DNA of 64,000 nt from an uncultured Oscillospiraceae bacterium (GCA_905192745.1 CAJJLZ010000001.1:248001-312000), one strand, 5' to 3'; positions 19,075 to 27,959 are shown, counted from the first letter of the stretch. The notes: a model not told the origin generated them from the letters alone. Translations and numbers: made by a program.

Positions 19075-19827
19075 TTATTGCCGGTCTACAAAGAACCAGG
19101 GTTCTTCCCGCATTTTCGGGAGGGCCGCTTCCCGCAGCGCTTTGGCGTCCATAAGGGCGCATTCGGCTTCCGCCACCCGGCCGAAGCGCAGCGCCGGTTC
19201 CCCGAGAAGCTGCGCTGCCCGGTCATACCGCTGGGTTATTCCGTCGAACCAGTGGGGCGTGTGGTCGGCGGTAATTCGCCGGCCGTCCGGCAGGACGCAG
19301 GTGTAGGCGACCTTCCGGGAAGACAGGCAATACGGGGCGTTCGCTTCCTCTTCCACTCCGTGCATGAAGGTGTTGGGGGTGAGCCCGCAGCCGAGCATCA
19401 GGATTTTTCCTCCGTACTCCGTCAGCTTGCGGAAGGGGGAATGCGGTCCGACCGGCGTGCGGTCAAGCGGATGTTCTTCCGTCATCTCCCGGGCAAGCCG
19501 CCCGGCGGCGCATACCGAGTGGGTGGGATGTACGCTCCGCAGCACGCCGGAGGCCGTCCGAAAGGCTTCGGACAGCTTCCCGACGCAGGAAGGGGTTTCC
19601 CGCACGGAAAACACCGGCTGTTCCGGTGTGACGGTGGTATAGGACAGGGCGGGAAGCAGAAGCGTCCCCTGCTCCGTCAGGACGGTCCGCAGAGCGCGGA
19701 GTACGCCGGCGCAGCCATCTTCCACCGGGCCGAGGGGCTTCATCGCACTGTGGACGAGCAGCACGTCTCCCGGCATTATGCCAAGGGCGCGCAGATCTTT
19801 TGCCAGTTGTTCTACAGTGGCTGTCAT
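19075..19827 (-). CDS. AAC(3)-family N-acetyltransferase
   Basis: Length 250 aa, the usual size for the Antibiotic_NAT family, which moves acetyl groups from acetyl-CoA to the 3-amino group of aminoglycosides or of unknown amines. Family motifs are present: LLVHSAMKPLG near the start, SVHPTHSVCA, GGKILMLGCG, and NTFMHGVEEEAN. Many chromosomal members in gut Clostridia are not resistance genes; related YokD- and FrbF-like proteins act on other substrates. It is encoded alone, facing the glycan locus, with its own promoter and terminator. Resistance cannot be inferred from sequence alone. Confidence 0.85.
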   Translation of the reverse strand: MTATVEQLAKDLRALGIMPGDVLLVHSAMKPLGPVEDGCAGVLRALRTVLTEQGTLLLPALSYTTVTPEQPVFSVRETPSCVGKLSEAFRTASGVLRSVHPTHSVCAAGRLAREMTEEHPLDRTPVGPHSPFRKLTEYGGKILMLGCGLTPNTFMHGVEEEANAPYCLSSRKVAYTCVLPDGRRITADHTPHWFDGITQRYDRAAQLLGEPALRFGRVAEAECALMDAKALREAALPKMREEPWFFVDRQ

Positions 19828-19984
19828 GGGGAATCCTCCATTCTATCGGCACGTTTCCTATGTATGGAGCGAATGCCGAATATGTACAAAAACCGCAGAG
19901 GGGATCGGCAAGAACCGCCCGGCAGCCGTCCGGCGGGATACTTCGGCCTGTGCCGATGCTGTAAGCGGCAATTCCTGTGCTTTC

Positions 19985-20013
19985 AGTATAGCGCATTGCG
20001 CATCCTCCGGCAA
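19985..20013 (-). promoter_or_regulatory. Promoter for the AAC(3)-like gene
   Basis: On the minus strand TTGCCG (20013-20008) and TATACT (19990-19985) are 17 bases apart. The start codon is about 155 bases further on, which leaves a leader of roughly 150 bases. The 394-base gap between this gene and the metallophosphatase gene otherwise holds only the hairpin leader described at 20144-20216. Confidence 0.5.
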
Positions 20014-20143
20014 GAGACGGAAGGGGACGCCTCTTATCCCAAAACGGGGATTTTTTTGTCCGAAAATGCGCCGGACACAGGCAGAGCTCTGAAAACGGCG
20101 GGCGAAGCGAGGATTTCCTTTGTCCCCCGGTTGAGATAAGGAG

Positions 20144-20216
20144 CACCCGGTTCAGACGGGTGAAAAACAGCGGCGAAAAGCCGCGCAAATACGGCGATAT
20201 GCCGAAAAAAGAAGGA
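20144..20216 (+). promoter_or_regulatory. Leader with three consecutive short hairpins before the metallophosphatase
   Basis: Stem-loops are CACCCG/CGGGTG (20144-20162), GCGGC/GCCGC with a GAAAA loop (20170-20184), and CGGC/GCCG with a GATAT loop (20192-20204). The ribosome binding site GAAGGAG follows within ten bases. I could not match the set to a known riboswitch class. It may only tune mRNA stability or access to the start site. Confidence 0.35.
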
Positions 20217-20221
20217 GTTGA

Positions 20222-23092
20222 GTGGGCTTGAAGGGTTTGACGAATACCAGGCAGACCTTCCGCAAGTGGACCAGCGGCGTGTTGGCCGCCGCTATGCTGA
20301 CCGGCGCCTGTTTGGCCGGCGCCTCCAGCGTCATCGCGCAGGGAGACGGATCGGCAGCGGCCGAATTTGACGAAAACAACATTGTCCTTAGCTTTTCCAC
20401 CATTTCAGACACGCACATTCAGGGAGGAACCAGTTCCCTGAGCGCGTCCAAATTCAAAAAGGCGATGGCGCAGCTGGGCAAACGCGATCAGGATGCGATC
20501 ATTATCAACGGCGACATCACCGATTACGGGACAACGGCGCAGATCACCGACCTGCGCGATCTTCTGGATTACAGCAGCGGCAAGGGGCAGATCGACCTGA
20601 CGGAGACAAAGCTGCTGCTCAATATGGGAAACCATGAGCTGTTTGATGCGGAAATCTATCAGGGAGATCAGGGGGGCGGCATTCCCACGCAGGCCGAAGC
20701 CAAGCCCCATTACCATGGCGCGACCACCTATAAAAATATTCTGGGCGACCGGATGTATACCGACGAGGCGACGGCCGAGCAGATTGAGCTGGGCTATAAC
20801 CATACGGTCATCAACGGCTATCATGTGATTCTGTTCAGCCTGTTCGATTACAATCACGGGCTGCGGTTCGAAGAGAAGGAACTGGAGTGGCTGAAGGCGG
20901 ATCTGGCGGCGGCTCAGGCGGAGGACCCGAACAAACCGATCTTCTTCGCCATGCATGCGATGATCGAAGGCACCACGCTGGGCAGTAACTACGGCAATTA
21001 CTGGGCCACCAACAGCAAGGAACTGTACGATACGCTCGCTCAGTATCCGCAGCTGATTACCTTTGGCTCCCATCTGCATTATCCGCTGCAGGACGAGCGC
21101 TCCATCTATCAGGGAGACTTCACCTCAGTGGAGACGGCGTCGGTCTATTTTGCCTCGCTGGAGGCCAAAGCCACCAATCCCAAGACGGGGGAAATCATGC
21201 AATTCCAGAATCTGAGCGGTCCCGATCCGGACGACCGCTTTGAAGTTTCGCAGGGAGTGTATGTCGAGGTAGACGCAAACAACAACACCCGGATTACCCG
21301 GCTGGATTTTGCCAATAAGGGCACCATCAAGGAGCCGTGGATTATCCCTGCGCCTTCCGACCCCGATCATCTGAACCGGTATTCGGAGGAAGTACGGGAG
21401 GTGGGCAATACCGCGCCGACCTTTGCCGAGGGCGACACCGTGGTTCGCGACGAGTTCAATCTGGACGAAGATCCGCTGAAGAATTTCCTGAGCATCACCT
21501 ACAGCACCGCGGACGATAACGATCTGGTCCGGAGCTATGAAATCTCGTTTATCGAAAAGGAAAGCGGCAAGCTGATTAACAAGCTGTATCAGTATTCCGA
21601 TTTCTATCGCTGCACCACCCCGGATCAGATGGCGGAGACCCGCACGCTGAAGGTCAACCGCCGGGCGCTGTATCCGATGAAGCCGGATTATCCCTTCGAT
21701 TATTATGTCGAGGTCCGGGCGATCGACAGCTACGGCCTGAAGAGCGAACCGATCGTCAGCGATGTGATCCCGGGCGATCCGGAGGGTCTGGTCGAAACGC
21801 CGGAGTCGTCTCTCGATCCGCAGAACCAGTGGCAGTACAAAGCGTTCACCACCTTTGATTATCTGGAGGAAGGCTATCAGCCGGAAGCGAGCGTGGATTT
21901 CGACAGTTGGCCGACCTCCAAAGCGGAAGATTTCCATCCCTATCTGCCGGTGTCGAACAACGGCTTTGCCGGTTCCCCCGCCATCACCAAACAGATCAAC
22001 GGCGGCGCGAACCAGTTTGATTGCTGGTCCTGGTATACCAGTGAGGAAAATTTCAGCTCCGCTTTCAACACGGACTTTGAAGGCGCGCTGGAATTCTGGG
22101 CTTGGGTGGATTTCAGCGAAGTGGATTTCGACTATTTCTATTTCGCGTTCCGCCAGGGCGTATTCTACGGCAACGAGTACAAGACCGAGGTAAGCACCCC
22201 GCTGGAGGGCGCGCATTTCTACATTCAGGACGGTCAGGGCGGCTGGATTGAAAAAGACTTCGGGACCGACGGCAAGATGTATCTGGGCAGTTACAAGGGC
22301 TTCGTACGGTTTTCATCCTCCCTTTTCTGCAATGAGTCCGGCGTTCCGCTGCTCCCGCTGGGGCTGAAGACCATCAAGTTCTGGTTCTCTCTGGATCTTA
22401 CGGATGCGCACGGCGTAGACTATTACAACGGCAAAACTTTCGTCATCGATCAGATCGGCTTCGCCGGCCCGTCTATCGACGGCGCGGATATGACGGTAGC
22501 CGACCTGCTTTCCACCGATGGCTCTCCGCGTATCACCAAACAGGAATTCCAGTATGCGATCGATAATGCCAAAAAGAAGCTGGACGAAGGGCAAAAGTTC
22601 TACGATGATACGACCTGGAACGCTTTCCGGGCGGCCTATGACGCGGCGGTAGCTCTGGCGGCCGGAAATCCCTCCGAGGCGGAGATGGAGTCGGCCCATG
22701 CCAATCTGAACAATGCCTCGGAAGGCCTGAAGATCGCTCAGGGTACAACGCCTACCGAGTCTACCGGTTCCGCCACCGAATCGACGGAATCCTCTCAGAC
22801 GACGGAATCTTCCCAGACGACCGAGTCCTCTCAATCCTCCCAGACGACCGAATCTTCTCAGTCGACCGAATCCTCCCAGACGGCCGAATCCTCCCAGACG
22901 GCCGAGTCTTCGCAGACGGCTTCATCCACAGAGCCGACCGGTTCGACGGCTGGAACCGCTGTCCCGACAACGGCGTCCACCGTCCGTCCGACCAGCCCTC
23001 AGACGGGGGAAGGCGGCGCGGCGGTTCCGGCGCTCCTGCTGCTGGCCGCGGCGGGAACAGCCGTAACGGTGCTTTATCGGAAAAAGAAGTAG
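20222..23092 (+). CDS. Sortase-anchored calcineurin-like metallophosphatase with carbohydrate-binding-like module
   Basis: Length 956 aa. After the signal peptide comes a metallophosphoesterase domain (about 50-370) with all metal-binding motifs: SDTH, NGDITD, MGNHE, FFAMHAM and GSHLH. A fibronectin-III-like segment (about 410-515) follows, then the beta module shared with the surface protein encoded at 16011 (about 535-760), a FIVAR-type helical domain (about 765-840; TWNAFRAAYDAAVALA), and a Ser/Thr-rich repeat stalk. The end is SPQTGEGG, a hydrophobic span and RKKK, matching the (S/P)PxTG sorting signal known from Clostridioides difficile sortase B. Start GTG 20222 or TTG 20228; the TTG has better spacing from GAAGGAG. 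Likely a wall-bound phosphatase acting on nucleotides or phosphoglycans. Confidence 0.85.
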   Translation: MGLKGLTNTRQTFRKWTSGVLAAAMLTGACLAGASSVIAQGDGSAAAEFDENNIVLSFSTISDTHIQGGTSSLSASKFKKAMAQLGKRDQDAIIINGDITDYGTTAQITDLRDLLDYSSGKGQIDLTETKLLLNMGNHELFDAEIYQGDQGGGIPTQAEAKPHYHGATTYKNILGDRMYTDEATAEQIELGYNHTVINGYHVILFSLFDYNHGLRFEEKELEWLKADLAAAQAEDPNKPIFFAMHAMIEGTTLGSNYGNYWATNSKELYDTLAQYPQLITFGSHLHYPLQDERSIYQGDFTSVETASVYFASLEAKATNPKTGEIMQFQNLSGPDPDDRFEVSQGVYVEVDANNNTRITRLDFANKGTIKEPWIIPAPSDPDHLNRYSEEVREVGNTAPTFAEGDTVVRDEFNLDEDPLKNFLSITYSTADDNDLVRSYEISFIEKESGKLINKLYQYSDFYRCTTPDQMAETRTLKVNRRALYPMKPDYPFDYYVEVRAIDSYGLKSEPIVSDVIPGDPEGLVETPESSLDPQNQWQYKAFTTFDYLEEGYQPEASVDFDSWPTSKAEDFHPYLPVSNNGFAGSPAITKQINGGANQFDCWSWYTSEENFSSAFNTDFEGALEFWAWVDFSEVDFDYFYFAFRQGVFYGNEYKTEVSTPLEGAHFYIQDGQGGWIEKDFGTDGKMYLGSYKGFVRFSSSLFCNESGVPLLPLGLKTIKFWFSLDLTDAHGVDYYNGKTFVIDQIGFAGPSIDGADMTVADLLSTDGSPRITKQEFQYAIDNAKKKLDEGQKFYDDTTWNAFRAAYDAAVALAAGNPSEAEMESAHANLNNASEGLKIAQGTTPTESTGSATESTESSQTTESSQTTESSQSSQTTESSQSTESSQTAESSQTAESSQTASSTEPTGSTAGTAVPTTASTVRPTSPQTGEGGAAVPALLLLAAAGTAVTVLYRKKK
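22760..22935 (+). repeat. Ser/Thr/Glu-rich repeat stalk in the metallophosphatase gene
   Basis: Imperfect tandem units encoding TESSQT, with variants AESSQT and TESSQS, occur about ten times. At DNA level the units repeat gacggaatcctctcag-like 15-18 base blocks. Such stalks lift wall-bound domains through the peptidoglycan and commonly vary in length between strains. Confidence 0.8.
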
Positions 23093-23116
23093 TGGTATCT
23101 ACACGGTATCCGGAGT

Positions 23117-23160
23117 AAAAAACGGTGTGCGGAAAGGAAATCTTTTCCGCACACCGTTTT
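23117..23160. terminator. Bidirectional terminator between the metallophosphatase gene and galE
   Basis: A long stem, AAAACGGTGTGCGGAAA pairing with TTTTCCGCACACCGTTTT, and a small loop. T-runs are available on both strands, so it can end both converging genes. Confidence 0.85.
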
Positions 23161-23176
23161 GCTGTGTAAGAGACGC

Positions 23177-24193
23177 TTATTCCTCAAAGCCCTTGGGATT
23201 GTTGGACTGCCAGCGCCAGGAATCGCGGCACATGTCGTCCACTCCGTGGACGGCTTTCCAGCCGAGCACCTTTTCCGCCTTGGAGGGGTCGGAATAGCAG
23301 GTGGCGATGTCGCCGGCCCGGCGGGGAGCGATGACGTAGGGGATCGTGACGCCGCTGGCTTTTTCAAAAGCGTGAACCAGGTCGAGGACGCTGTAACCGT
23401 TGCCGGTACCGAGATTGAATACGTCCGCACCGGTGTTTTTCAGGGCGTATTCCACCGCCTTGACATGACCGAGGGCCAGATCCACCACATGGATGTAATC
23501 CCGCACGCCGGTTCCGTCGTGCGTATCGTAATCGTCGCCGTAAACCGACAGACGGGGCAGCTTGCCGATCGCCACCTGAGTGATGTAAGGCATAAGGTTG
23601 TTCGGAATACCGTTCGGATCCTCACCGATCCGGCCGCTTTCGTGCGCGCCGATGGGGTTGAAGTAACGGAGGAGCACCACCGACCAGTCCTTGTCGGAAA
23701 CGCAGACGTCCCGCAGGATTTCCTCAATGATGTATTTGGTGCGGCCATAGGGATTGGTGACCGCGCCGGTCGGCATATCTTCCTTCAGCGGGGAGGGGTT
23801 GTTCATGCCGTATACCGTGGCGGAGGAACTGAACACCATCCGCTTGCAGCCGAACTCCGCCATCACCTGACAGAGGGTGACGGTGCCGCCCACGTTGTTT
23901 TCGTAGTATTCCAACGGCTTCTGCACCGATTCGCCCACGGCTTTCAGGCCGGCAAAATGAATAACGGCGTCGATCTTCTGCTCCCGGAACACCCGGCGCA
24001 GGCCTTCCGCGTCCCGGATATCGCACTCATAAAAAGGGATATCCTTCCCGGCCAGTTCCCTGGTGCGGCGGAGGGCCTCCGGCTTGGAATTGTAATAATT
24101 GTCCAGAATCACGATTTCCTTCCCGGCCTTTACCATCTCAATCGCCGTATGACTGCCAATATATCCGCAGCCGCCCGTAATAAGTATTGCCAT
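23177..24193 (-). CDS. galE: UDP-glucose 4-epimerase
   Basis: Interconverts UDP-glucose and UDP-galactose (often also the N-acetyl forms) with bound NAD. Length 338 aa, normal for GalE. Seen: the NAD-binding GGCGYIGSH at the start, SSSATVYG with the catalytic Ser, YGRTK with the Tyr-Lys pair, and RYFNPIGAH. ATG at 24193 follows AAGGAGGAG. It is transcribed away from the nucleotidyltransferase and kinase genes, and the three could form one galactose or hexosamine salvage route. Confidence 0.95.
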   Translation of the reverse strand: MAILITGGCGYIGSHTAIEMVKAGKEIVILDNYYNSKPEALRRTRELAGKDIPFYECDIRDAEGLRRVFREQKIDAVIHFAGLKAVGESVQKPLEYYENNVGGTVTLCQVMAEFGCKRMVFSSSATVYGMNNPSPLKEDMPTGAVTNPYGRTKYIIEEILRDVCVSDKDWSVVLLRYFNPIGAHESGRIGEDPNGIPNNLMPYITQVAIGKLPRLSVYGDDYDTHDGTGVRDYIHVVDLALGHVKAVEYALKNTGADVFNLGTGNGYSVLDLVHAFEKASGVTIPYVIAPRRAGDIATCYSDPSKAEKVLGWKAVHGVDDMCRDSWRWQSNNPKGFEE

Positions 24194-24288
24194 TTTGACT
24201 CCTCCTTAGTATAATAGGGAATTATGGGGATGCGTTGACGCGTTGGAAAGGCTTTGCCGTTTCCACGGGTCCGCGGGATTCTGCCTTT

Positions 24289-24316
24289 ATTATACCCGAG
24301 AATTGTGAACAGGCAA
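24289..24316 (-). promoter_or_regulatory. Promoter of galE
   Basis: Minus-strand TTGCCT (24316-24311) and TATAAT (24294-24289), 16 bases apart, about 100 bases before the start codon. The about 300-base divergent gap to the nucleotidyltransferase gene also holds the hairpin at 24422-24465. Confidence 0.6.
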
Positions 24317-24421
24317 TAGACAGTTGTTGCATCCTGCGGCGCAAAGTTTGCCGAAACCGACTGTTTTCCTGATCGTATTCATCCTGCCATCCTGCAAGCC
24401 GACATTTTTCGGCGGCTATTG

Positions 24422-24465
24422 GGTCTTTCTTTATAGACGGTCTGCGCTTCGCAGACGGAAAGACC
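24422..24465 (+). promoter_or_regulatory. Two-part hairpin in the leader of the nucleotidyltransferase gene
   Basis: The outer stem is GGTCTTTC (24422-24429) with GAAAGACC (24458-24465); the inner stem is GTCTGCG/CGCAGAC with a 3-base loop (24440-24456). It ends about 15 bases before the ribosome binding site and has no T-run. A role in mRNA stability or as a protein site is possible but not shown. Confidence 0.4.
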
Positions 24466-24496
24466 GCAGAAAAAAGGAAAGGAACAGGTTTTGTTT

Positions 24497-25447
24497 ATGA
24501 GAGAAATGAGTGAGACAAGCGAGGCGGGACAGTCTCCGTCGCTGGTAATCATGGCGGCCGGTATGGGCAGCCGCTTCGGCGGGCTTAAGCAGATCACGCC
24601 GGTCGGGCCTTCGGGCGAGATGATTATCGATTATTCGATTTACGACGCGCTGGCGGCCGGCTTTTCCCGGATCGTTTTTGTCATCAAGAAAGAAATCGAG
24701 AAGACCTTTAAGGAGCATATCGGCGACCGGATCGCCCGGCACGCCGACGTGGAGTATGTTTATCAGGAGCTGTCCAGCCTGCCGGCGGGGTATGCCGCGC
24801 CGGCCGACCGGGTGAAGCCTTGGGGAACCGGGCACGCCGTCCTCTGCTGCCGGGAAACGGTGAAGGGTCCCTTCGCCGTCATCAACGCCGACGACTACTA
24901 CGGCCGGGACTGCTACCGCCTGCTGTATGACTTTCTGACCGGGCCCCGCCCGGAGGACGGGAAGCTCCATCTGGCGATGGCCGGGTATGTGCTGGAAAAT
25001 ACCCTGACGGAAAACGGCTATGTCTCCCGCGGTATCTGCGGCGTGGATGAAGCGGGCTATCTCCGCTCTCTGGTGGAGCGTACCCATATCGAGATCCGGG
25101 ACGGCCGCGCCATGTATACCGAGGATGGCGGCGCCTCTTGGAACGCGCTCCCGGCGGGCTGCCGGGTGTCCATGAACTGCTGGGCTTTCCCGGCCGGTAC
25201 TCTGGACCGGTTCGAAGATATTTTCCGCCGTTTCCTCTCCTCCGGGATCGATCCGCTGAAATCGGAATTTTATCTTCCCTTTGCGGTGGATACTCTGGTG
25301 GAAAGCGGCGCGGCGGACGTCCGGGTGCTGGAAACCCGCGACCGCTGGTACGGCATGACCTATCAGGAGGACCGGCAGAAGGTGATTGACGCAATCCACG
25401 CGTTTGTACAACAGGGAATTTATCCGGAAAGGTTGTGGATGGAGTGA
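24497..25447 (+). CDS. Sugar-phosphate nucleotidyltransferase-like protein
   Basis: Length 316 aa; ATG 24497 preferred over the TTG at 24491. The N-terminus holds the nucleotidyltransferase signature MAAGMGSRFGGLKQI, with the GxGxR loop and the conserved Lys. VINADDYYGRD carries the metal-binding Asp pair. Such enzymes join a sugar 1-phosphate to a nucleoside triphosphate. The stop codon overlaps the start of a NahK-like kinase that would make a sugar 1-phosphate, so the two likely act in series and are translationally coupled. With galE next door this suggests a galactose or N-acetylhexosamine salvage route; the exact sugar is unknown. Confidence 0.8.
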   Translation: MREMSETSEAGQSPSLVIMAAGMGSRFGGLKQITPVGPSGEMIIDYSIYDALAAGFSRIVFVIKKEIEKTFKEHIGDRIARHADVEYVYQELSSLPAGYAAPADRVKPWGTGHAVLCCRETVKGPFAVINADDYYGRDCYRLLYDFLTGPRPEDGKLHLAMAGYVLENTLTENGYVSRGICGVDEAGYLRSLVERTHIEIRDGRAMYTEDGGASWNALPAGCRVSMNCWAFPAGTLDRFEDIFRRFLSSGIDPLKSEFYLPFAVDTLVESGAADVRVLETRDRWYGMTYQEDRQKVIDAIHAFVQQGIYPERLWME

Positions 25448-26598
25448 TCCCGGTAGAAAAGGTGGCGGACCTGTTCGCATTTGACGGTACCGTCCGTGAT
25501 ATCAAGCCCTTTGGCTGCGGCCATATCAACGATACCTACTGCGTATACTGCGAACGGGAGGACAAGCCCCCCATCCGCTATATCCTTCAGCGCATCAACC
25601 ACAGGGTGTTCAAGAATTTTTCCCAGCTGATGGAGAATGTCTTTAACGTGACCGAATATCTCCGCGGGGCGGTCATTGCCGAAGGCGGCGACCCTCAGCG
25701 GGAATGCCTGCTGATTATCTGCACCAAAAAGGGCGGAATGGATTACGTCGATTCCGAAGGCTACTGCTGGCGGGCGTTCAACTTTATCGAGAACGCCATC
25801 AGCTACGAGACCGCCAGCTGTCAGGAGCATTTTTATTATTCCGGCTGCGCGTTCGGCAAATTTCAGCGGCTTCTGGCGGATTATCCGTCTGAAACCCTAC
25901 ATGAGACCATCCCGAATTTCCATAACACCCCCGTCCGGTATGAAGCGTTCGAAGAGGCGGTGGCGGCGGACAAATGCGGCCGTGCCGCCGGGGTGCAGGA
26001 GGAGATCGCCTTTATCCGGGAGCGCCGCCCGATGATGTCGGTGCTGACCGATATGCTGGCCCGGGGGGAGCTTCCCCTGCGGGTCACCCACAACGACACC
26101 AAGCTGAACAACGTCATGCTGGACGATGTGGTGGGCAAGCCGGTCTGTGTGATCGACCTTGACACGGTGATGCCGGGGCTGTCGCTGTATGATTTCGGGG
26201 ACAGTATCCGCTTCGGCGCCAACCACGCCGCCGAGGACGAACGGGATTTGTCCAAGGTCTACTGCGATCTGAACCTATTCGCCCAGTATACCAAAGGGTA
26301 TCTGGAAGAATGCGGTTCCATGCTGACCGAAAATGAAATCCGTATGCTGGCTTTTTCCGCCCGGCTGTTGACGCTGGAATGCGGGATGCGGTTCCTGACC
26401 GACCATCTGCAGGGGGATACCTACTTCAAAATCCACCGCGAAGGGCATAATCTCGACCGCTGCCGCACGCAGCTCCGCTTGGTCGCGGATATGGAAAAAA
26501 AGGCGGACGAGATGGAAGAGATCGTCCGCCGGTACGCCGGCACGGCCCGGTCGGGCGAAAGCGTTTCCGTCCCGTGCGGACAGGCCGTCAATCAATAA
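25444..26598 (+). CDS. NahK-like sugar 1-kinase (aminoglycoside phosphotransferase fold)
   Basis: About 384 aa. The GTG at 25444 overlaps the upstream TGA (GTGA) and has AAAGG eleven bases before it; GTG 25435 is also in frame but too close to that site. The start IKPFGCGHINDTYCV resembles the nucleotide-binding loop of N-acetylhexosamine 1-kinase. The APH catalytic loop is plain: VTHNDTKLNNVMLD, followed by VCVIDLDTVMPG with the metal-binding Asp. Family knowledge: NahK phosphorylates GlcNAc/GalNAc at C1 in the lacto-N-biose pathway. Here no lacto-N-biose phosphorylase is in view, so the substrate stays open. Confidence 0.8.
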   Translation: MIPVEKVADLFAFDGTVRDIKPFGCGHINDTYCVYCEREDKPPIRYILQRINHRVFKNFSQLMENVFNVTEYLRGAVIAEGGDPQRECLLIICTKKGGMDYVDSEGYCWRAFNFIENAISYETASCQEHFYYSGCAFGKFQRLLADYPSETLHETIPNFHNTPVRYEAFEEAVAADKCGRAAGVQEEIAFIRERRPMMSVLTDMLARGELPLRVTHNDTKLNNVMLDDVVGKPVCVIDLDTVMPGLSLYDFGDSIRFGANHAAEDERDLSKVYCDLNLFAQYTKGYLEECGSMLTENEIRMLAFSARLLTLECGMRFLTDHLQGDTYFKIHREGHNLDRCRTQLRLVADMEKKADEMEEIVRRYAGTARSGESVSVPCGQAVNQ

Positions 26599-26685
26599 GC
26601 GCACAGCCGCCCGAAAGGCACAGCCGCCTAAAAGGCGGAACGACGCCGACCCCGGAAGGGGCGTTATAGAGAGGAACCCAGAATC

Positions 26686-27906
26686 ATGTCCAATGAAATT
26701 GTACGTTTTGAAGACCTGAAGCTCAGCCCGGAGATCCTGAAGGCCGTGGGGAAAATGGGCTTTTCCTCCCCTACGCCGGTGCAGGCGCAGACCATCCCGG
26801 TGATGCTGGACGGTCGGGACGTGATCGCCAAGGCGCCGACCGGCACGGGGAAAACCTGCGCGTTTGGTATCCCGATCATCGAGTGTCTGGATCCGGAGAT
26901 CACCGATCCTCAGGCGGTCATTATCTGCCCGACCCGCGAGCTTTGCGTACAGATTGCGGAAGAACTCCGTCAACTCGTGGCTTATCGGCCGGATGTCCGG
27001 ATCGCCGCGGTATACGGCGGTCAGCCGATTGCCCGCCAGCTCGCCGTGCTGAAAAAGAATCCGCATATCGTGGTGGCCACGCCCGGCCGCCTGCTTGACC
27101 ACATGGGCCGGGGGACGGTGTATCTCGGCAACGTCTACACCGCCGTGCTGGACGAAGCGGACGAGATGCTGAAAATGGGCTTTATCCGGGACGTGCGCCG
27201 TATCCTTGGGGCAACCCCCGCGGATACGCAGGTGGTGATGTTCAGCGCCACGATCTCCCGCGACGTAATGGACGTGGCGTGGGAATATCAGCATAACGCG
27301 GTGGAAATCACCGTGGCGGCGGAGGGGGATAACCGCCCGAAAATTGCTCAGTTCGCCCTGCTTTCCTCCGGTGACCGTCGGATACAGGACATGCTCCGCC
27401 TGATCGAGGCGCTGTCTCTGAAACGGGTGATGGTGTTCTGCAATATGAAAAACACAGTCCGTCGGCTGGACGAACGGCTGCGGCGGTCGGGCTGCTCGGT
27501 GGACTGCCTGCACGGCGATATTCCCCAGTCCCAGCGCAACCGCGTGATGCAGAACTTCCGCGACGGAAAGTTCGAGGTGCTGGTCGCCACCGACGTGGCG
27601 GCCCGGGGTATCGACGTGGATGATGTGGAAGCGGTCTTCAACTATGATATACCGGAGGAAAACGAGTATTATCTTCATCGGATCGGCCGGACCGGCCGGG
27701 CCAAACGGCGGGGCATGGCCTTTACCTTCATGACGCCGGATGACCGTTTCCGTCTGCGGGACATCAAAAAATACACCCATTCGGAGATCGTTGATCTTTC
27801 CTTTGACGAGACAGGCCGTCCGGTGCTGAAAGACGGCCGTCTGGTGCTGGATGCATTGGAAAGCGAGGAGTGGAACGAGATCCATACCGAAGAGACCGGC
27901 GACTGA
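26686..27906 (+). CDS. DEAD-box ATP-dependent RNA helicase
   Basis: Length 406 aa, the bare two-domain helicase core with almost no C-terminal extension. Motifs in order: Q motif (PTPVQAQTIPV), Walker A (APTGTGKT), PTREL, TPGRLLDH, DEAD, SAT, then VFCNMK, HGDIPQSQRN, ATDVAARGID and HRIGRTGRA. It unwinds short RNA duplexes in ribosome assembly or mRNA decay. The lack of a DbpA-type RNA-binding tail or a long basic tail leaves its target open. The 87-base gap before it holds two small GC hairpins but no T-run. Confidence 0.95.
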   Translation: MSNEIVRFEDLKLSPEILKAVGKMGFSSPTPVQAQTIPVMLDGRDVIAKAPTGTGKTCAFGIPIIECLDPEITDPQAVIICPTRELCVQIAEELRQLVAYRPDVRIAAVYGGQPIARQLAVLKKNPHIVVATPGRLLDHMGRGTVYLGNVYTAVLDEADEMLKMGFIRDVRRILGATPADTQVVMFSATISRDVMDVAWEYQHNAVEITVAAEGDNRPKIAQFALLSSGDRRIQDMLRLIEALSLKRVMVFCNMKNTVRRLDERLRRSGCSVDCLHGDIPQSQRNRVMQNFRDGKFEVLVATDVAARGIDVDDVEAVFNYDIPEENEYYLHRIGRTGRAKRRGMAFTFMTPDDRFRLRDIKKYTHSEIVDLSFDETGRPVLKDGRLVLDALESEEWNEIHTEETGD

Positions 27907-27959
27907 ATTTGTGGTTTGACCGGGGCTTCGACGGGAGTTCCCAACGGAATAAAAGAGGC

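Noticed and set aside
20144..20216. Cyclic-di-GMP riboswitch
   Set aside because: Hairpins are present, but the conserved GCAAA/receptor and GGG...A signatures are missing.
22760..22935. CRISPR-like array
   Set aside because: The repeats are short, in frame and encode a Ser/Thr stalk; there are no spacers.
24205..24220. TATACT-like box just before galE as its -10 element
   Set aside because: It lies too near the ribosome binding site for a transcript to include that site; the TATAAT at 24294-24289 with a fitting -35 box is better.
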